Source: Megalobrama amblycephala (taxonomy: Eukaryota > Chordata > Actinopteri > Cypriniformes > Xenocyprididae). From it: a DNA stretch of 64,000 nucleotides. The position numbers and the translations under genes were made by a program. Below the pieces are notes generated by a model. It did no database searches. It saw nothing but the letters and a program-made list of their open reading frames with translations, and had not been told where the DNA came from. The DNA is taken from positions 5,631,796-5,695,795 of the forward strand of contig NC_063061.1 of the NCBI RefSeq assembly GCF_018812025.1. The letters are read 5' to 3'. Numbering within the stretch: the first letter of the stretch is position 1; each line of letters opens with the position of its first letter. Below are positions 12,335 through 25,791 of the stretch, one piece after another.

Positions 12335-13107
12335 AAAGGGTTAGTTCACCCAACAATGAAAATTATGTCATTTATTACTTACCCTCATGCCGTTCCACAC
12401 CCGTAAGACCTTCGTTAATCTTTGGAACACAAATTAAGATATTTTAGTTGAAATCCGATGGCTCCGTGAGACCTTCATAGGGAGCCATGACACTTTCTCT
12501 GTCAAGATCCATAAAGGTACTAAAAACATATTTAAATCAGTTCATGTGAGTACAGTGGTTCAGTATTATAAAGCGACGAGAATATTTTTGGTGCACCAAG
12601 AAAAACAAAATAACGACTTATATAGTGATGGCCGATTTCAAAACACTGCTTCAGGAACATTTGGAGCACAAATGAATCGGTGTATCGAATCATGATTCAG
12701 ATCGCGTGTCAAACTGCCAACGGCTGAAATCACGTGACTTTGGCACTCCGAACAGCTGATTCGATACACTGATTCATTTGTGCTCCGAATCCTCCTGTTT
12801 TGAAATCGGTCATCACTAAATAAGTTATTTTGTTTTTTTTGGCGCTCCAAAAATATTCTCGTCGCTTTATAATATTAATATTGAACCACTGTACTCACAT
12901 GAACTGATTTAAATATGTTTTTAGAACCTTTATGGATCTTGAGAGGTGATGTCATTGCTCCCTATGGAGGTCTCACTGAGCAATTGGATTTCAACTAAAA
13001 TATCTTAATTTGTGTTCTGAAGATGAACGAAGGTCTTACGGGTGTGGAACCGCATGAGGGTGAGTAATAAATGACAGAATTTTCATTTTTGGGTGAACTA
13101 ACCCTTT
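12335..13107. repeat. TTAA-type fold-back element (long inverted repeat)
   Basis: Inverted arms of about 350 bp begin AAAGGGTTAGTTCACCCA and end TGGGTGAACTAACCCTTT. The right flank is TTAA; the left flank has mutated. The arms meet near 12720, where TGAATCGGTGTATCGAATC faces GATTCGATACACTGATTCA. The interior matches 57434-58200 closely, including GCGACGAGAATATTTTTGG and TTTCAAAACACTGCTTC, so the two are one subfamily. No transposase is encoded. Confidence 0.82.
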
Positions 13108-13887
13108 AATCCCACATAGCTAAAGCAAATGAATGTTTGTGGAAATTTTCAAATTATAAGTGTGGAGCTTGCGGGAAAGAGTTAAAATTATGCCCAATAC
13201 CTGAAATCCTGTGATGAAGTTCAAGCTCTGGTATCCTCATGTGAGCATTGAATGTACCCTCAGTAATACTAGAGAAAATCTTCAAAACAATAGAGTAAAA
13301 TCTAAATATTTAGAAAAAAAAACACCATTTACTATTTTGCCCCATTCAACACTTAGTGACTTCAAGGTAACGTTGGCTCATTTGTGTTTGTGTTATCCTA
13401 TCTGTCACTATTTGCCGCATTTGTGATTTTGACTGTTTAACTTAGACATAAGAGAAAACTTTCAGTGGTAGAGTCTTCACAGACACACACACAAAAAATG
13501 AAATGCAGACTGAAGCTAACGTTGTATTTTGTGTATTTGAACGAGAAGTGCCGCGTCGCGCCATGTTTAAAATTTGAACACATTGATTTTTGAGTACGCA
13601 CACTGGTGGCGCCACTTGGCATCTGTCCATGTAAAAATTGTAAAATGTACAGTGACTGAGCTTAGCAATGATTGTATTAAATGGTACATTATAATCATAG
13701 CATAACATCCAGTACATTCTTAATTTCATGATTTCCGTAAAACATAACTCTATTGTTGACCGCAAACTGACAAAAGAATGCGAGTGTCCAGCCAGTGTGG
13801 GATACCTATGAGTTTTCTAGACACGACGTGGCTCTGCGCTTCTCATCTGTTGTGTCGACCACCTTTAAATGCTGATGTGGCATAAAA

Positions 13888-14031
13888 TGTGGTGCCCAAT
13901 CCTGTTATTGGAGATCTAACTTCCAAAGTTCAGCTCAAACCCTGATCAAACACAATTGAAACTGAAACGCAACTGTTGGATCTGAACTCTGCAGGTTGGT
14001 AGATCTCCAGGAACAGGATTGGGCACCCTTG
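13888..14031. mobile_element. Short hAT-like MITE just upstream of an ammecr1 exon
   Basis: The ends are TGTGGTGCCCAATCCTGTT and AACAGGATTGGGCACCCTTG, inverted with a few mismatches. They are bordered by the 8-bp direct repeat GCATAAAA (13880-13887 and 14032-14039), the hallmark of hAT insertion. It is only 144 bp long and non-coding. It ends 130 bp before the ammecr1 exon at 14162, close to the region where a branch point would lie. Confidence 0.8.
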
Positions 14032-14135
14032 GCATAAAACAACCAAATACATAAAAATGAAATATAAAATGCTACCTTAATGTTAATTATACTATTGGGG
14101 TTGTCATACTGTACCCATGACGTGTTTTGTCTTAA

Positions 14136-14348
<213 letters not shown>

Positions 14349-15120
14349 TAACTAAACAAATAAAAACTCCATGTACACTTAAGAATTTTTGCTGCACACA
14401 ATTTAGTTATAAATGTCACTACTGAAATGGTATTTCAGGCCTAACACCAGAAACTGATAATTCACAGCTAGTTATGGCTAATACCAATAACTGACAATTT
14501 TACTTTACTTTGACACTTAACCCTTCAAAATGGAGGTACTATTTAATAATGCAAAAACTTCTCAGTTGAGCAAGTGTGACTGTATTACAAGTGGTTAAAT
14601 AAATATGAATAAGTAATAAATAATTAATATTAAAATAATTTATTTATATTGTCAATTTATGAGTAAAAAAAGCCTGTGATGAACATAACTTGACAATTCT
14701 TTGACGTTCTACGATGTAAACTGCACACACTCTCACCCTAAACTGTCATATAGTTACATTTTATAAACATACATTTTCAAAAAGAAATATAACTGCCTCA
14801 GAATTCTTTTTTGGGATGATTTTTATGGGTGTGTGCAGTTTGTTGTAGAACAAAACGTCAAAGTATTGTTTACCACAGGCTTTTTTTTACTCATAAATTG
14901 GGGGGAAAAAAACATTATAAAACCCCATAGGAAAACCACAGGCAAATTAGTCTTCTGGGTTCTGATGTCATACTTGCACCACTCTATTGTATCGTGTCCT
15001 TTTATTTGAGTATTTACTTTAATTATTCAACCCTGTGTGGACACACTGAAGCTCGAGTGGCCATTGGCTTTGTTTTACTCACCAGACTTTTTACATGGAA
15101 TATCTCTCAAATTCAAATTT

Positions 15121-15218
15121 TATATATATATATATAATGAGAGAATTTTTTCCATTTGCATTGTTCTTGCATGTGTGTGTGTGTTTGTGTGTGTGTATGT
15201 GTATATATATATATATAT
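15121..15218. repeat. TA / GT / TA microsatellite cluster
   Basis: An alternating TA run at about 15121-15136 is followed, after about 35 bp, by an interrupted GT run at about 15173-15199 and another TA run at about 15202-15218. Open frames across it (VCVCV- and YIYIY-type peptides) are products of the repeat and are not genes. Confidence 0.85.
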
Positions 15219-15235
15219 GGATTGCATGGAGTGTT

Positions 15236-15895
15236 TGTTTACTCACCCTCATGTCGTTCCCAACTCATAAGACTTTCTTTCATCTGTGAAACACAAATGA
15301 AGATATATTTGATGAAATCTGAGATTTTATGTCCCTCCATTGACAGCTGTGCAACTGAAACTTTGATGCTTCAAGAATTTCATAAAGAAATCGTAAAACT
15401 GATCCATATGAATTGAGCGGTTTAGTCCAAATTTTCTGAAGAATATGATTTATGAATTCAGGCTTTTATTCACATATAAAAATTGATCAAACATACTTGC
15501 TTGACACATGAGAATGAACCTCATTGGTTCTTGCACGTCAAGCAATCATGCTTGAGCTTCCGTTTACCATAACTGATGTGTGAGTTTATGAATGTTTATA
15601 TGTGAAAAAAAGCCTAAATTAAATCAGTTCATCATATAAAGCGATCGAGTCTCTTCACAAAATTTGGACTAAACTGCTCAATTCATATTGGATTGGTTTT
15701 ATGATCTCTCTATGATCTTTTTGAAGCGTCAATGTGGTTGTTGTGTAGTCTGTCTATGGAGGCACAGAGATCTCTCAAATTTCATTGAAAATATCTTCAT
15801 TTGTGTTCTGAAGATGAAAAGTCTTATGGTTTTGGAACAACATGAGGGTGAGTAAATGATGACAGAATTTTCCTTTTTGGCTGAATTAACCCTTT
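15236..15895. repeat. TTAA-type fold-back element, left end lost
   Basis: The left arm begins within the family at TTTACTCACCCTCATGTCGTT, directly after the microsatellite, so its first 35 bp or so are missing. The right arm ends ATTAACCCTTTAAG, which retains CCT followed by TTAA. The arms pair around about 15565. The interior (CATATGAATTGAGC facing GCTCAATTCATAT) is not shared with the 12335 copy, so this is another subfamily with the same ends. Confidence 0.75.
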
Positions 15896-16118
15896 AAGAC
15901 ATAACCAACTATTTTTACTAGGATTTAATAGGAGTGAAATCATATAATTTACTAGCCTTTGGCTGATTAAAGACATTTTTTAGTTGCCTGGCATGAAATT
16001 TGGTTGCATATGCAAGTGATTTACACTCATTGTAGAAGCTTCTCTCCCCTATTCTTAAATCATACTCTGGCACTTCACGTAAGCTACTAGGTAACTCTAC
16101 AGTGTGTGCATTCACTGC

Positions 16119-16146
<28 letters not shown>
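16119..16146. repeat. CA microsatellite
   Basis: An alternating CA tract of about 27 bp. A Cys-Val peptide frame on the opposite strand is an artefact of this repeat. Confidence 0.85.
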
Positions 16147-16149
<3 letters not shown>

Positions 16150-17979
16150 TGTTTTTCTTGAATGGAATGCTGTTCTCTGCTGTTCACCAAATCATTTACA
16201 ATTCATCGCTACATTCCAAAGCATAACGTCATACTTTTCACTCCATTACATTTCATAAAAACATGTCATTCCTCGTTCACAAATCAAACACATTTCTGAT
16301 TATTTTCAATTAACCTGTTAAATCGGTTCACAAATTGCACTGAACGATGTGAATTGGACTTGATCTGATTGCATCTGTTCTTGAATCAACAACTCACTGA
16401 TTCAGATGAATCGGTCAGAGTCTCCAGTTAACAATTCACTAGTCTGACTCAAAATGAGACAAGAACAGGAGATCCTTGGAGCTTGAGTGTGTGGACGACT
16501 AATGCCGCGAATAGTGTTAATAATGCTGAATTTTAGGATTTATTATTGTAAATTAAAATCATATTTAAGTCATGACTGTCAGTGACGGTGTAAATTAGCC
16601 CCACTGTATGAAATGCTTGGTAAATTAAACAAAATGTGAAAATAACGTAAAATATTCCAGCACATCTTTCCCGCTGTCGTACCGGTTTCAAATGATATAA
16701 AACTAGTATGTTTGCATATCGTTCTTCTTAAAATGTGAACGCATTTGCCCCATTTTTCATTTGTCTGTTTTTATACTGAATGTTTATGTTTGTCAACACA
16801 TATTTACACACATCTTGGTATATTAAGTGTCTGAAAAATTTTCTAACTGACAAGTTCCATCAATTTTCCCAAGCATCTTTCACACTGGCCCCTGGCCATC
16901 GGGCAGTCCTTATTGTCGAGTCCTGCTTCTGTACTTTTGTTTAGGTAAAATTGAAAAGGAGTACTTAATACTTTTATTGGAGTATTATTTTATTAGGTTA
17001 ACTATACTTTTACTGAAGATCTTGATTTGTGTACTTCGTCCACCACTGCTAAACAGCAGGGAAATAAAGACACCGAGTGCGGCAGAACTAACAGAAGGAG
17101 GGCAGCAAATAGGAAGGCAAATACGCTTCAGCAGTTCAACACAGTTCTTTACGTGGGAGTCTGCCCTCCGTGATAATTAGCCAAAGATGCCTTTCCATTG
17201 CAGTCATACCTGCCATAGGATGACTGATTGTGCGAGCTTTATGCTTCATCGCTCTAAGTGACAGATCATTTGCTTATCTAAGCTCCTTGAATGCCCCAGG
17301 AGTCAAGCAATTTCTTTAGTCCAAGTCCTTATGGATGTCAGCCTGGATTCAATAACTCATTATGAAAGAAATGTTTTCTCTAATACACATTGGCCACAAT
17401 TAATTTCACCCTTTTATTCAATACTTTTTTGCAACCTCCTTTTGCACAGATAAAATTCTTCACATATAATTCCTGATGAGTTTGGAGGCAAGAGACCATT
17501 CCTTCATACAGAAGTTGATACACTCTATTCAGTTTTCTATAGGGTTCAGGACTGGAATGGTCATGGCAGAAGCTTCATTTTGTGCTTAGTGACACATTTT
17601 TGTGTTGGTTTTGATGTTTGTTTTGGATCATTGTCCTGATGGAAGATCCAACCACAGCCCATTATTGGATTTCTAGCAGAAGTGGTCAGGTTTTTGTTTA
17701 TTTTTTTAATTATTTTTTTCCATGATGAACATTTAAAGACACAGCAGTATGTTTAATCGTACACATGGGGCAGTCAAACTCTCCTCCTCACCATACATTA
17801 GGACGATATATATATAGACACGTCCTCTTCCAAGCAGATTTATAACATCCTTAGTTGTTTGGATCTAATTAATTATTGCCCTGATAGTGGAAATGGGGAT
17901 TTTCAATGCTTTAGCTATTTTCTTATAGTCACTTTCTATTTTGTGAAGCTCAACAATCTTTTGCTGTACATCAGAACTA

Positions 17980-19579
17980 CAGGTGCTGGTCATATAATTA
18001 GAATATCATCAAAAAGTTGATTTATTTCACTAATTTCATTCAAAAAGTGAAAGTTGTATATTATATTCATTCATTACACACAGACTGTATATTTCAAATG
18101 TTTATTTCTTTTAATTTTGATGATTACAACTGACAACTAAGGAAAATCCCAAATTCAGTATCTCAGAAAATTAGAATATTGTGAAAAGGTTCAATATTGA
18201 AGACACCTGGTGCCACACTCTAATCAGCTAATTAACTCAAAACACCTGCAAAGGCCTTTAAATGGTCTCTCAGTCTAGTTCTGTAGGATACACAATCATG
18301 GGGAAGACTGCTGACTTGACAGTTGTCCAAAAGACGACCATTGACACCTTGCACAAGGAGGGCAAGACACAAAAGGTCATTGCAAAAGAGGCTGGCCGTT
18401 CACAGAGCTCTGTGTCCAAGCACATTAATAGAGAGGTGAAGGGAAGGAAAAGATGTGGTAGAAAAAAGTGTACAAGCAATAGGGATAAGCGCACCCTGGA
18501 GAGGATTGTGAAACAAAACCCATTCAAAAATGTGGGAGAGATTCACAAAGAGTGGACTGCAGCTGGAGTCAGTGCTTCAAGAACCACTACGCACAGACGT
18601 ATGCAAGACATGGGTTTCAGCTGTCGCATTCCTTGTGTCAAGCCACTCTTGAACAACAGACAGCGTCAGAAGCGTCTCGCCTGGGCTAAAGACAAAAAGG
18701 ACTGGACTGCTGCTGCGTGGTCCAAAGTTATGTTCTCTGATGAAAGTAAATTTAGCATTTCCTTTGGAAATCAGGGTCCCAGAGTCTGGAGGAAGAGAGG
18801 AGAGGCACACAATCCACATTGCTTGAGGTCCAGTGTAAAGTTTCCACAGTCAGTGATGGTTTGGGGTGCCATGTCATCTGCTGGTGTTGGTCCACTGTGT
18901 TTTCTGAGGTCAACGCAGCCGTATACCAGAAAGTTTTAGAGCACTTCATGCTTCCTGCTGCTGACCAACTTTATGGAGATGCAGATTTCATTTTCCAACA
19001 GGACTTGGCACCTGCACACAGTGCCAAAGCTACCAGTACCTGGTTTAAGGACCATGGTATCCCTGTTCTTAATTGGCCAGCAAACTCGCCTGACCTTAAC
19101 CCCATAGAAAATCTATGGGGTATTATGAAGAGGAAGATGCGATATGCCAGACCCAACAATGCAGAAGAGCTGAAGGCCACTATCAGAGCAACCTGGGCTC
19201 TCATAACACCTGAGCAGTGCCACAGACTGATCGACTCCATGCCACGCCGCATTGCTGCAGTAATTCATGCAAAAGGAGCCCCAACTAAGTATTGAGTGCT
19301 GTACATGCTCATACTTTTCATGTTCATACTTTTCAGTTGGCCAAGATTTCTAAAAATCCTTTCTTTGTATTGGTCTTAAGTAATATTCTAATTTTCTGAG
19401 ATACTGAATTTGGGATTTTCCTTAGTTGTCAGTTATAATCATCAAAATTAAAAGAAATAAACATTTGAAATATATCAGTCTGTGTGTAATGAATGAATAT
19501 AATATACAAGTTTCACTTTTTGAATGGAATTAGTGAAGTCAACTTTTTGATGAAATTCTAATTATATGACCAGCACCTG
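17980..19579 (+). mobile_element. Tc1/mariner-like transposon, nearly intact
   Basis: The ends CAGGTGCTGGTCATATAATT and its inverted copy are flanked by TA at 17978-17979 and 19580-19581. TIRs of about 210 bp run to GAAAATTAGAATATT on the left and AATATTCTAATTTTCTGAG on the right, and match each other closely. At 1600 bp it is full length. It belongs to the same family as 2552-4093 but is much better preserved, implying later activity. It inserted into the N-terminal coding region of an older Tc1-like element. Confidence 0.93.
18298..19295 (+). pseudogene. Tc1-like DD34E transposase with one frameshift
   Basis: This was a cut-and-paste transposase that binds the element's own TIRs. The start MGKTADLTVVQKTTIDTLHK leads into paired helix-turn-helix DNA-binding motifs (EAGRSQSSVSKHINRE, then GEIHKEWTAAGVSAS). 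The catalytic triad is visible: Asp in MFSDESKF, Asp in IFQQDLAPAHSAK, Glu in SPDLNPIENLWG. The protein ends KGAPTKY, as is normal for the family. The two open frames (18298-18939 and to 19295) are joined by a single lesion near 18905: a small deletion between CTGTGTTTTCTGA and GGTCAACGCAGCC, seen by comparison with the 2552 copy, removes residues and shifts the frame. No other stop was seen, so the copy is young but inactive as it stands. Confidence 0.92.
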
Positions 19580-21281
19580 TAGTTCTGTGGTTTTACTCAT
19601 TGTGATGGATGATTAAGGGAATTTGGCCTTTGTGTTTCCTCATATTTATATATAAATATGTATATGTATACTACTGTGAAACTGGAAGCCATAGCTGGAC
19701 AATTTTATGATACTTGTCACCCTGGTGTACTAAAAATAGTAAACATAAAGTGGAATATATTTCAGATATATTTTATCGTACTAATTTCTAGGGGTACCAA
19801 TAATTGTGGCCAACATGTATTAGAGAAAAACTTTTTTTTAAATAAATAAATACAGATTTATTCCATTTTTACAATACAGGTTTATTTTAATAACCTTCTT
19901 TGATCATATTTACCAAGGCTGCCAATGATTCTGACCACTACTGAATGTATGGCAGAAGGCCATGTGACTGATAAAAGATGCTTTGGTTCAGGGTTTTCAT
20001 CTTGAAGTTTGGACCATTTTTATATTTTAGCTTAAAAGAAGTTTTTTTTTATTTTATTTTTTACTAAAAACAATGCTAACATTATGAGCAGAAAATAAAG
20101 TTAGCTAGCAATTTCAAAGTTTTAATAGTATTTCCTTGTCATCTACAAATTAACGTATAAGTTTATTATGAAATGCTTTTAACATGGTGATTAATAGGCC
20201 TTAATGTTAAATGTAGATAAAAAAAACAAAACAGTCGTCATATCTGGTTTGAAGGGTCTGAGTCATATACTGTATATATGACCGATAAAAATCTTTATTA
20301 ACAAGAACTATATTTGCTGCATTCTTGTTTTCTGAAGCGTTTTAGAAAAAGTATTCATTTCTTTTGCTGCTCACTGTGTTTCTGCTACTGTTTTTAATGT
20401 TAAAATAACCGCGTAATCTGCTGCTCTTATAGCGCTGCACGTCTTTAGTGGGGGAGAGAAACAACACGCATGGAGCAGAAAAGGCTTGAATTAAGCGTGC
20501 TTGGCTCTAGATAAAAATATTAGAGGAAATAACGCTGAGTGATCATTACCATAAACGCCCCTGAGCGCCTGTGGTGTGAACAGCTCCATTGTTTTGACGC
20601 GTTTCTGACTTTAAATTTTGGAAACGATAAAACGGTGTAACAGTTGTCATTTTGTCTCGCGGTCCAGAACTAGACTGTGGTCCTGAATTTGAGGACATCA
20701 AATGACCTGGAGCTTGAAAATTACTCATTACACTGTTTTTTGTTTTGTTTTTTTGGGTCCAGAAATCTTATATCAGTCTATTATGATACAATTTTATCTT
20801 TAAATTTATGCAGTTTTTTTATTTATTTTTTTTTTTTAAATTTTACTATTTTAATTGAACAAGCATTTACAAGTCCAGTTTTAGTCAAAACATCAATAAT
20901 AAAACATGCATTTAGTCATTCAGTGTCTCTGCTGACCTCTTGTGGAAAACAATGACATTAAAATGCATTGTATGATTATTGCCACCAGAGGGGCCTATAT
21001 TTTCTCTATAGAGTTTCTATATAGAGAAAAGAAACTGGAATATGGGAACAAAACTCCAATTTGAAACTTGAATGTGCTTTTTATGCATTCATATACATAT
21101 ACATATATACATATATATAATGTATTTCTGTGAGTGGTGTATGTGTGTAGATTATGCCAGAATTTTTTTGTTTACAAATAAAAAATGTAAAAAATTCCCC
21201 TTCAGGTCAAAAAAAAAAAAAAAAAAAACCCAAGGAGAGGAGCATTAAAGGCTGACTTTTGCCTTCAACAGTGTAACAGTA

Positions 21282-21853
21282 CACTCTAAAAAATGCTGGG
21301 TTAAAAACAACCCAAGTTGGGTTGAAAATGGACAAACCCAGCAATTGGGTTGTTTTAACCCAGCGGTTGGGTTAAATGTTTGCCCAACCTGCTGGGTAGT
21401 TTTATTTAAACCAACTATTGTTTAAAAATTGTTATATGGCTAGCTTAAAATGAACCCACAATATTTGGGAAATTAAAAACCAGATGTAATTAGAGGCAAC
21501 AATAATAGACAAAAGGTGAATGTTTATTAATAAGCTTTAATATTTTATTAATATAAATTTAATAGTTTAATAGTTTATTAATATAAATTTATTAATAAGC
21601 AATTTAATAAATGTTTATTGTTTAATAATTATTCATTGAACATTAATAAATGTTCATTTCCAACCTACTTTGGGTTTACTTTAATTTTAATTAAGCAATA
21701 CAGTAATTTTTAAACAATAGTTGAGTTAAATAAAACTACCCAGCAGGTTGGGCAAACATTTAACCCTACTGCTGGGTTAAAACAACCCAATTGCTGGGTT
21801 TTTCCATTTTCAACCCAACTTGGGTTGTTTTTAACCCAGCATTTTTTAGAGTG
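21282..21853. repeat. Palindromic MITE with TA target site
   Basis: The ends are CACTCTAAAAAATGCTGGGTT and its inverted copy, flanked by TA (21280-21281 and 21854-21855), so a mariner-type target is likely. Arms of about 150 bp contain repeated GGGTT/AACCC words (GGGTTGTTTTAACCCAGC facing GCTGGGTTAAAACAACCC). The centre is an AT-rich block of TTAATA-like repeats at about 21500-21670. It has no coding capacity. Confidence 0.8.
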
Positions 21854-23710
21854 TAGTCAACCATCTACAGAAATATATAAATATTAACAAATTTCATCAT
21901 GCTGCCATGTTTAGCCTTCCAGTCTTCTCAAAATAAGGTCATGCATGAGAATGTCTAAATAGTGACTTGTCTTTGTTTGGTACTATTCATTCTGTACTGT
22001 ATTAATAAAATAAGCATTACGTTTACTGGACTGGTATAAAGTCCACCTTTGGTTAGTCTTTTCGAGCTAGTATTCCCCTCAGAGTGCACTGCAGCTCAGT
22101 GCGAAACTCACAACACCTTCAGAAATCTGCAAGATCTGCTTACATACGCACAAAAAGCGTTCGGCACTCAGCCTCCAGTTTTGACAAATGGTCTGGCCAC
22201 TGCAGCTCAGTGGCATGCACCCCACCCCACACTGTCAGTTTATGGAAAAAACTGTTGCTTTCGCAGTGTTTTTCCTCACTCTCATCTGACTGCGACGACT
22301 CTAAACTTGGCTTGCAGGCATTTAACAGCTGCATCCAGACAATAGACAATCCCACCTCAGTGATAAATACTGAGATCCAAAATCCTATTCCAAATCAGTA
22401 CATGAAAAATGTTTATAATTGTCATTCAGACGTTTAGAACACTAATCTTGTCCGAATAGTAACAACTCCGAACATGTATGAAAAATATTCAAGTAAAATA
22501 AACCTATAATAATGTATTTTTGTTTCCCTGCTCACACTGCCTCCACCTAACAACTAAAATAGCATGACAGTTTGCTAGAATGTCACTAATCCTCTTGCCA
22601 CATCGTTTACTCGGTGTTCAGATTGTGCAAATTAAAAAAGTCTTTATGTAGTTCTGCTGCCATTCCATGTGTGCATTTGTACCTTTTGTCAAGGGTGAGC
22701 CAGTTCAGAGCTGGACTGTTTACACATCAAACCCAGAGGCAAAGTAGTCCACTAGAAGTAAATTGTAGCAGCTACTTTAGGAATCTCTCATTAGTGGTGT
22801 TTGGTAATGCAAACATCACTTTTGCTCATAAGGTTAGGAATTTGAGCAGACCCTTAAGCTGTGCTATTTTTTTCTAAGTGATGAAACAGACGAAACTGGC
22901 TGAAAAGCACTGGCCTGCATTTACATGCACAAGAATATCCTGTAGTTATTCTAAAATGTTCATATTGCGATGTAAGTATTATATAAGTGCCACATACAAG
23001 CATTAACCTGATTGGCCTAACCATAGTTTCTATATATCTGAATAAGACAGCAGGTATATTATTCTTCAAATGTTGGGCCATGTAAATGCCTAATTTGGTA
23101 TATCCACCATTACTGAACATTCATTTGACAGCTTTAAAGTCCAGCCATTGAAGAAACACATTTTTGAAGTAAGGAAGCATTTGTCTCATGACCTTTTTTG
23201 TAAAGGACATGAATGACAATTGTTGATCACTCTCCAAAATGACTAAAATGTGTACTAAATGCTTAATAAATGTGTATTAAATGCCAATAAATGTCAAGAT
23301 TAAGAATCTTCAGTATATCTTGTAAAAATGGCATTAAAAAAATGCAAGTCTTATTTTCTTCAGATCTAAAGTCGTAAGCAGATTTTGGGCATTGACCAAA
23401 CCAGAACTGTATATGTAAATAAGAGATGCAAAAGCATACGCTTTGTGAAGTAGAATTAACTTTCACACATTTAGAATTGGTATATTACTGTAAAATTGCC
23501 GGTTTGTGGCAGTATCTGCTTTTAACCCAAGTAACAGCTTTCCGTCTATTTACTTTAAAGATGCTATTCACACTCAAAAAAGACCGCCACCGCTCCTGCG
23601 TTCTTTGTCTGAGCGGATGAGTAGAAAAGCTAAAATCCAACTTGACCACATTTTTTTGACGAGAGAGAGGCTTAAGAGGCATTCACACAGAAACGTAAGA
23701 TTGTGCGGTT

Positions 23711-23900
23711 GCACTTTATTTTACAGTATGTGCACTTATGTGTACTTACAGTGTACTTACCTATGAAAGTACTGGGTAATATAAGGTAACTACATGGATT
23801 AAGATTACGTTCAGGGTTAGTACTTAGTTATTACGCAGTTATTGAAATTACTACAAGTACATAGTATGTTCATGGGGAACAGGACTGTAAAATAAAGTGC
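23711..23900. repeat. Short MITE, GCACTTTATTTTACAGT ends
   Basis: GCACTTTATTTTACAGT at the left faces ACTGTAAAATAAAGTGC at the right, a perfect 17-bp inverted repeat on a 190-bp element. Copies with related ends lie at 58536-58746 and 41354-41601. It is non-coding. Confidence 0.75.
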
Positions 23901-24544
23901 TATCAATGGTGCACAGTAGTTTCAAAATGCAGAGCTGCATCACTAATGAATGATAAAGAAGGCATGGTCTCAAAATGCGATTTTAAAAATGAGGCCTGAA
24001 CAGGCCCTTACTGTAAACGGCATCAACTGAATAAGTATATGTCATGTTAAATCATAATCACGATCATTTTGGTCAATATTGTAATGTAATTGATTTATTT
24101 AAATGGTTGTAAGTGGCCGATATGACCAAAACCTTACGAGTTATGTACTTACTTAATGCTATAAAACTTAAATCTAATTACAAAAATAGGACAAATACAA
24201 TAGAAAAAAACAGTGTGTTGAGATTTTCATTCGTCTATCTAACAGAAAAGTATTTAGCTAATAGCCTACTACAGAAATCGAGTAATCAAATGTAGAATAA
24301 AACACAGCATAATATTCAAAGTATGAATTGCACTTGTTTTGATTTTTATTAAAGCTTCAAAAGTTATTCAGTTAGTCATTTTCTTTTGTTGTTGGATTAA
24401 CATGAATGGGTCATGAAACACTAAACCACATTTTCTGAGATTTTGACAGAGTCATGTGTGTTGCACATCATAGAAGACAATGTTAACACAAAATGTTATC
24501 TAGAAACTAGTTAATTTTAATATTTCTTGTGCTGTTTTCATCTT

Positions 24545-25060
24545 CTGGGGCCAGTTGTTCCAAAGTAATCTGATCGGTTTTCAGCTATCGGATTGGATCA
24601 AATCTTGAAAACTGGGATATTCAAAAGGAAAAAAGGATTCTGAAATCAGATTAGATCACAAAATCCAATCTTGGTTTTGATCTGGATAAAATCAACACTT
24701 TTTAGTAAGATTGCGATTCCTTTTGATCCCAAAAAAAAAATCTGGATTATACTGATCCGATCAGAAAGGTGGATTTCAGAAACAATTCAATTGTCAATGG
24801 TTAATTTTTAAAAAAAAATTTATTTTGCTCTTGATTAGTTTAACTGTTAAAGTAATAAAATAGAAGTAGACATTAGCCTACATATTTAGCTTTTTGGTAG
24901 CCTACTATAAAGTAAAAAAAGAGATTTTGGTGCTCTTTGGTTGCTTTGAAAAACCAGCACAACGGTAAAATGGATTATCTGATCCTGGATAGCAAAACAT
25001 GGGATTTCCAAATCCAAATCATTCTGATCCAGATGAAACTTTCTGAACAACTGGCCCCTG
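24545..25060. repeat. Palindromic hAT-like element
   Basis: CTGGGGCCAGTTGTTC at the left faces GAACAACTGGCCCCTG at the right, with further inverted matches inward built on GATCAGAT/GGATT-like words. CAGGGGCC ends suggest a hAT-derived MITE, but no 8-bp duplication is visible, so the class is tentative. It ends 225 bp before the ammecr1 exon at 25286. Confidence 0.6.
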
Positions 25061-25141
25061 GGTTTAAAATGGTCTTTGTGTCAACGTTTTCTTACACCAT
25101 TGATGACTCATCGTTGTCTTGTGACTCATGAAACTGCGTAA

Positions 25142-25399
<258 letters not shown>

Positions 25400-25496
25400 T
25401 GAGTTTTATCTGTCTTCAGTTATAATATAACAGCAGAAACAAGCTGAAGAATAGGCCACAAGGTAACACTCAATCAGTATGAAAAAACAGGATTGA

Positions 25497-25613
<117 letters not shown>

Positions 25614-25791
25614 TGAGAGAATTACCTTTTCTAAACAATTTTTGATCACTCTATATAAGTGAATCTTTTAGGACTTGTGTCCAACGGTACAAGTCTCCCT
25701 TTACACAGGATGTCAGATTTAGAAGGTTTTTATCTTTCATTTGTATTTTCTCGTTTAGTAATTCTGAACGGATCTGTATGATAGTTATATG

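Larger units (their letters stand above)
17356..19943 (-). mobile_element. Old Tc1-like transposon, reverse oriented, split by another Tc1-like element
   Basis: Sequence on both sides of 17980-19579 belongs to one older Tc1-like element read on the - strand. The left side has TTTTCTCTAATACACATTGG and GGCCACAATTA; the right side has the inverted match, then AATGATTCTGACCACTACTG as its outer end. On the - strand, about 17860-17970 encodes a helix-turn-helix segment (VQQKIVELHKIESDYKKIAK and AKALKIPISTIRAI), and about 17630-17670 encodes IFHQDNDPKQTS, which carries the second catalytic Asp. Stops and a large internal deletion make it a pseudogene. The left outer TIR is missing, so the left limit is approximate. 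Confidence 0.75.

Noticed and set aside
15037..15416. Three open frames with Cys-Val and Tyr-Ile repeats
   Set aside because: They are translations of the GT and TA microsatellites and of a fold-back element.
22049..22437. Overlapping frames of 98 and 117 codons
   Set aside because: No family motif, no splice support, and frames on both strands are open by chance.
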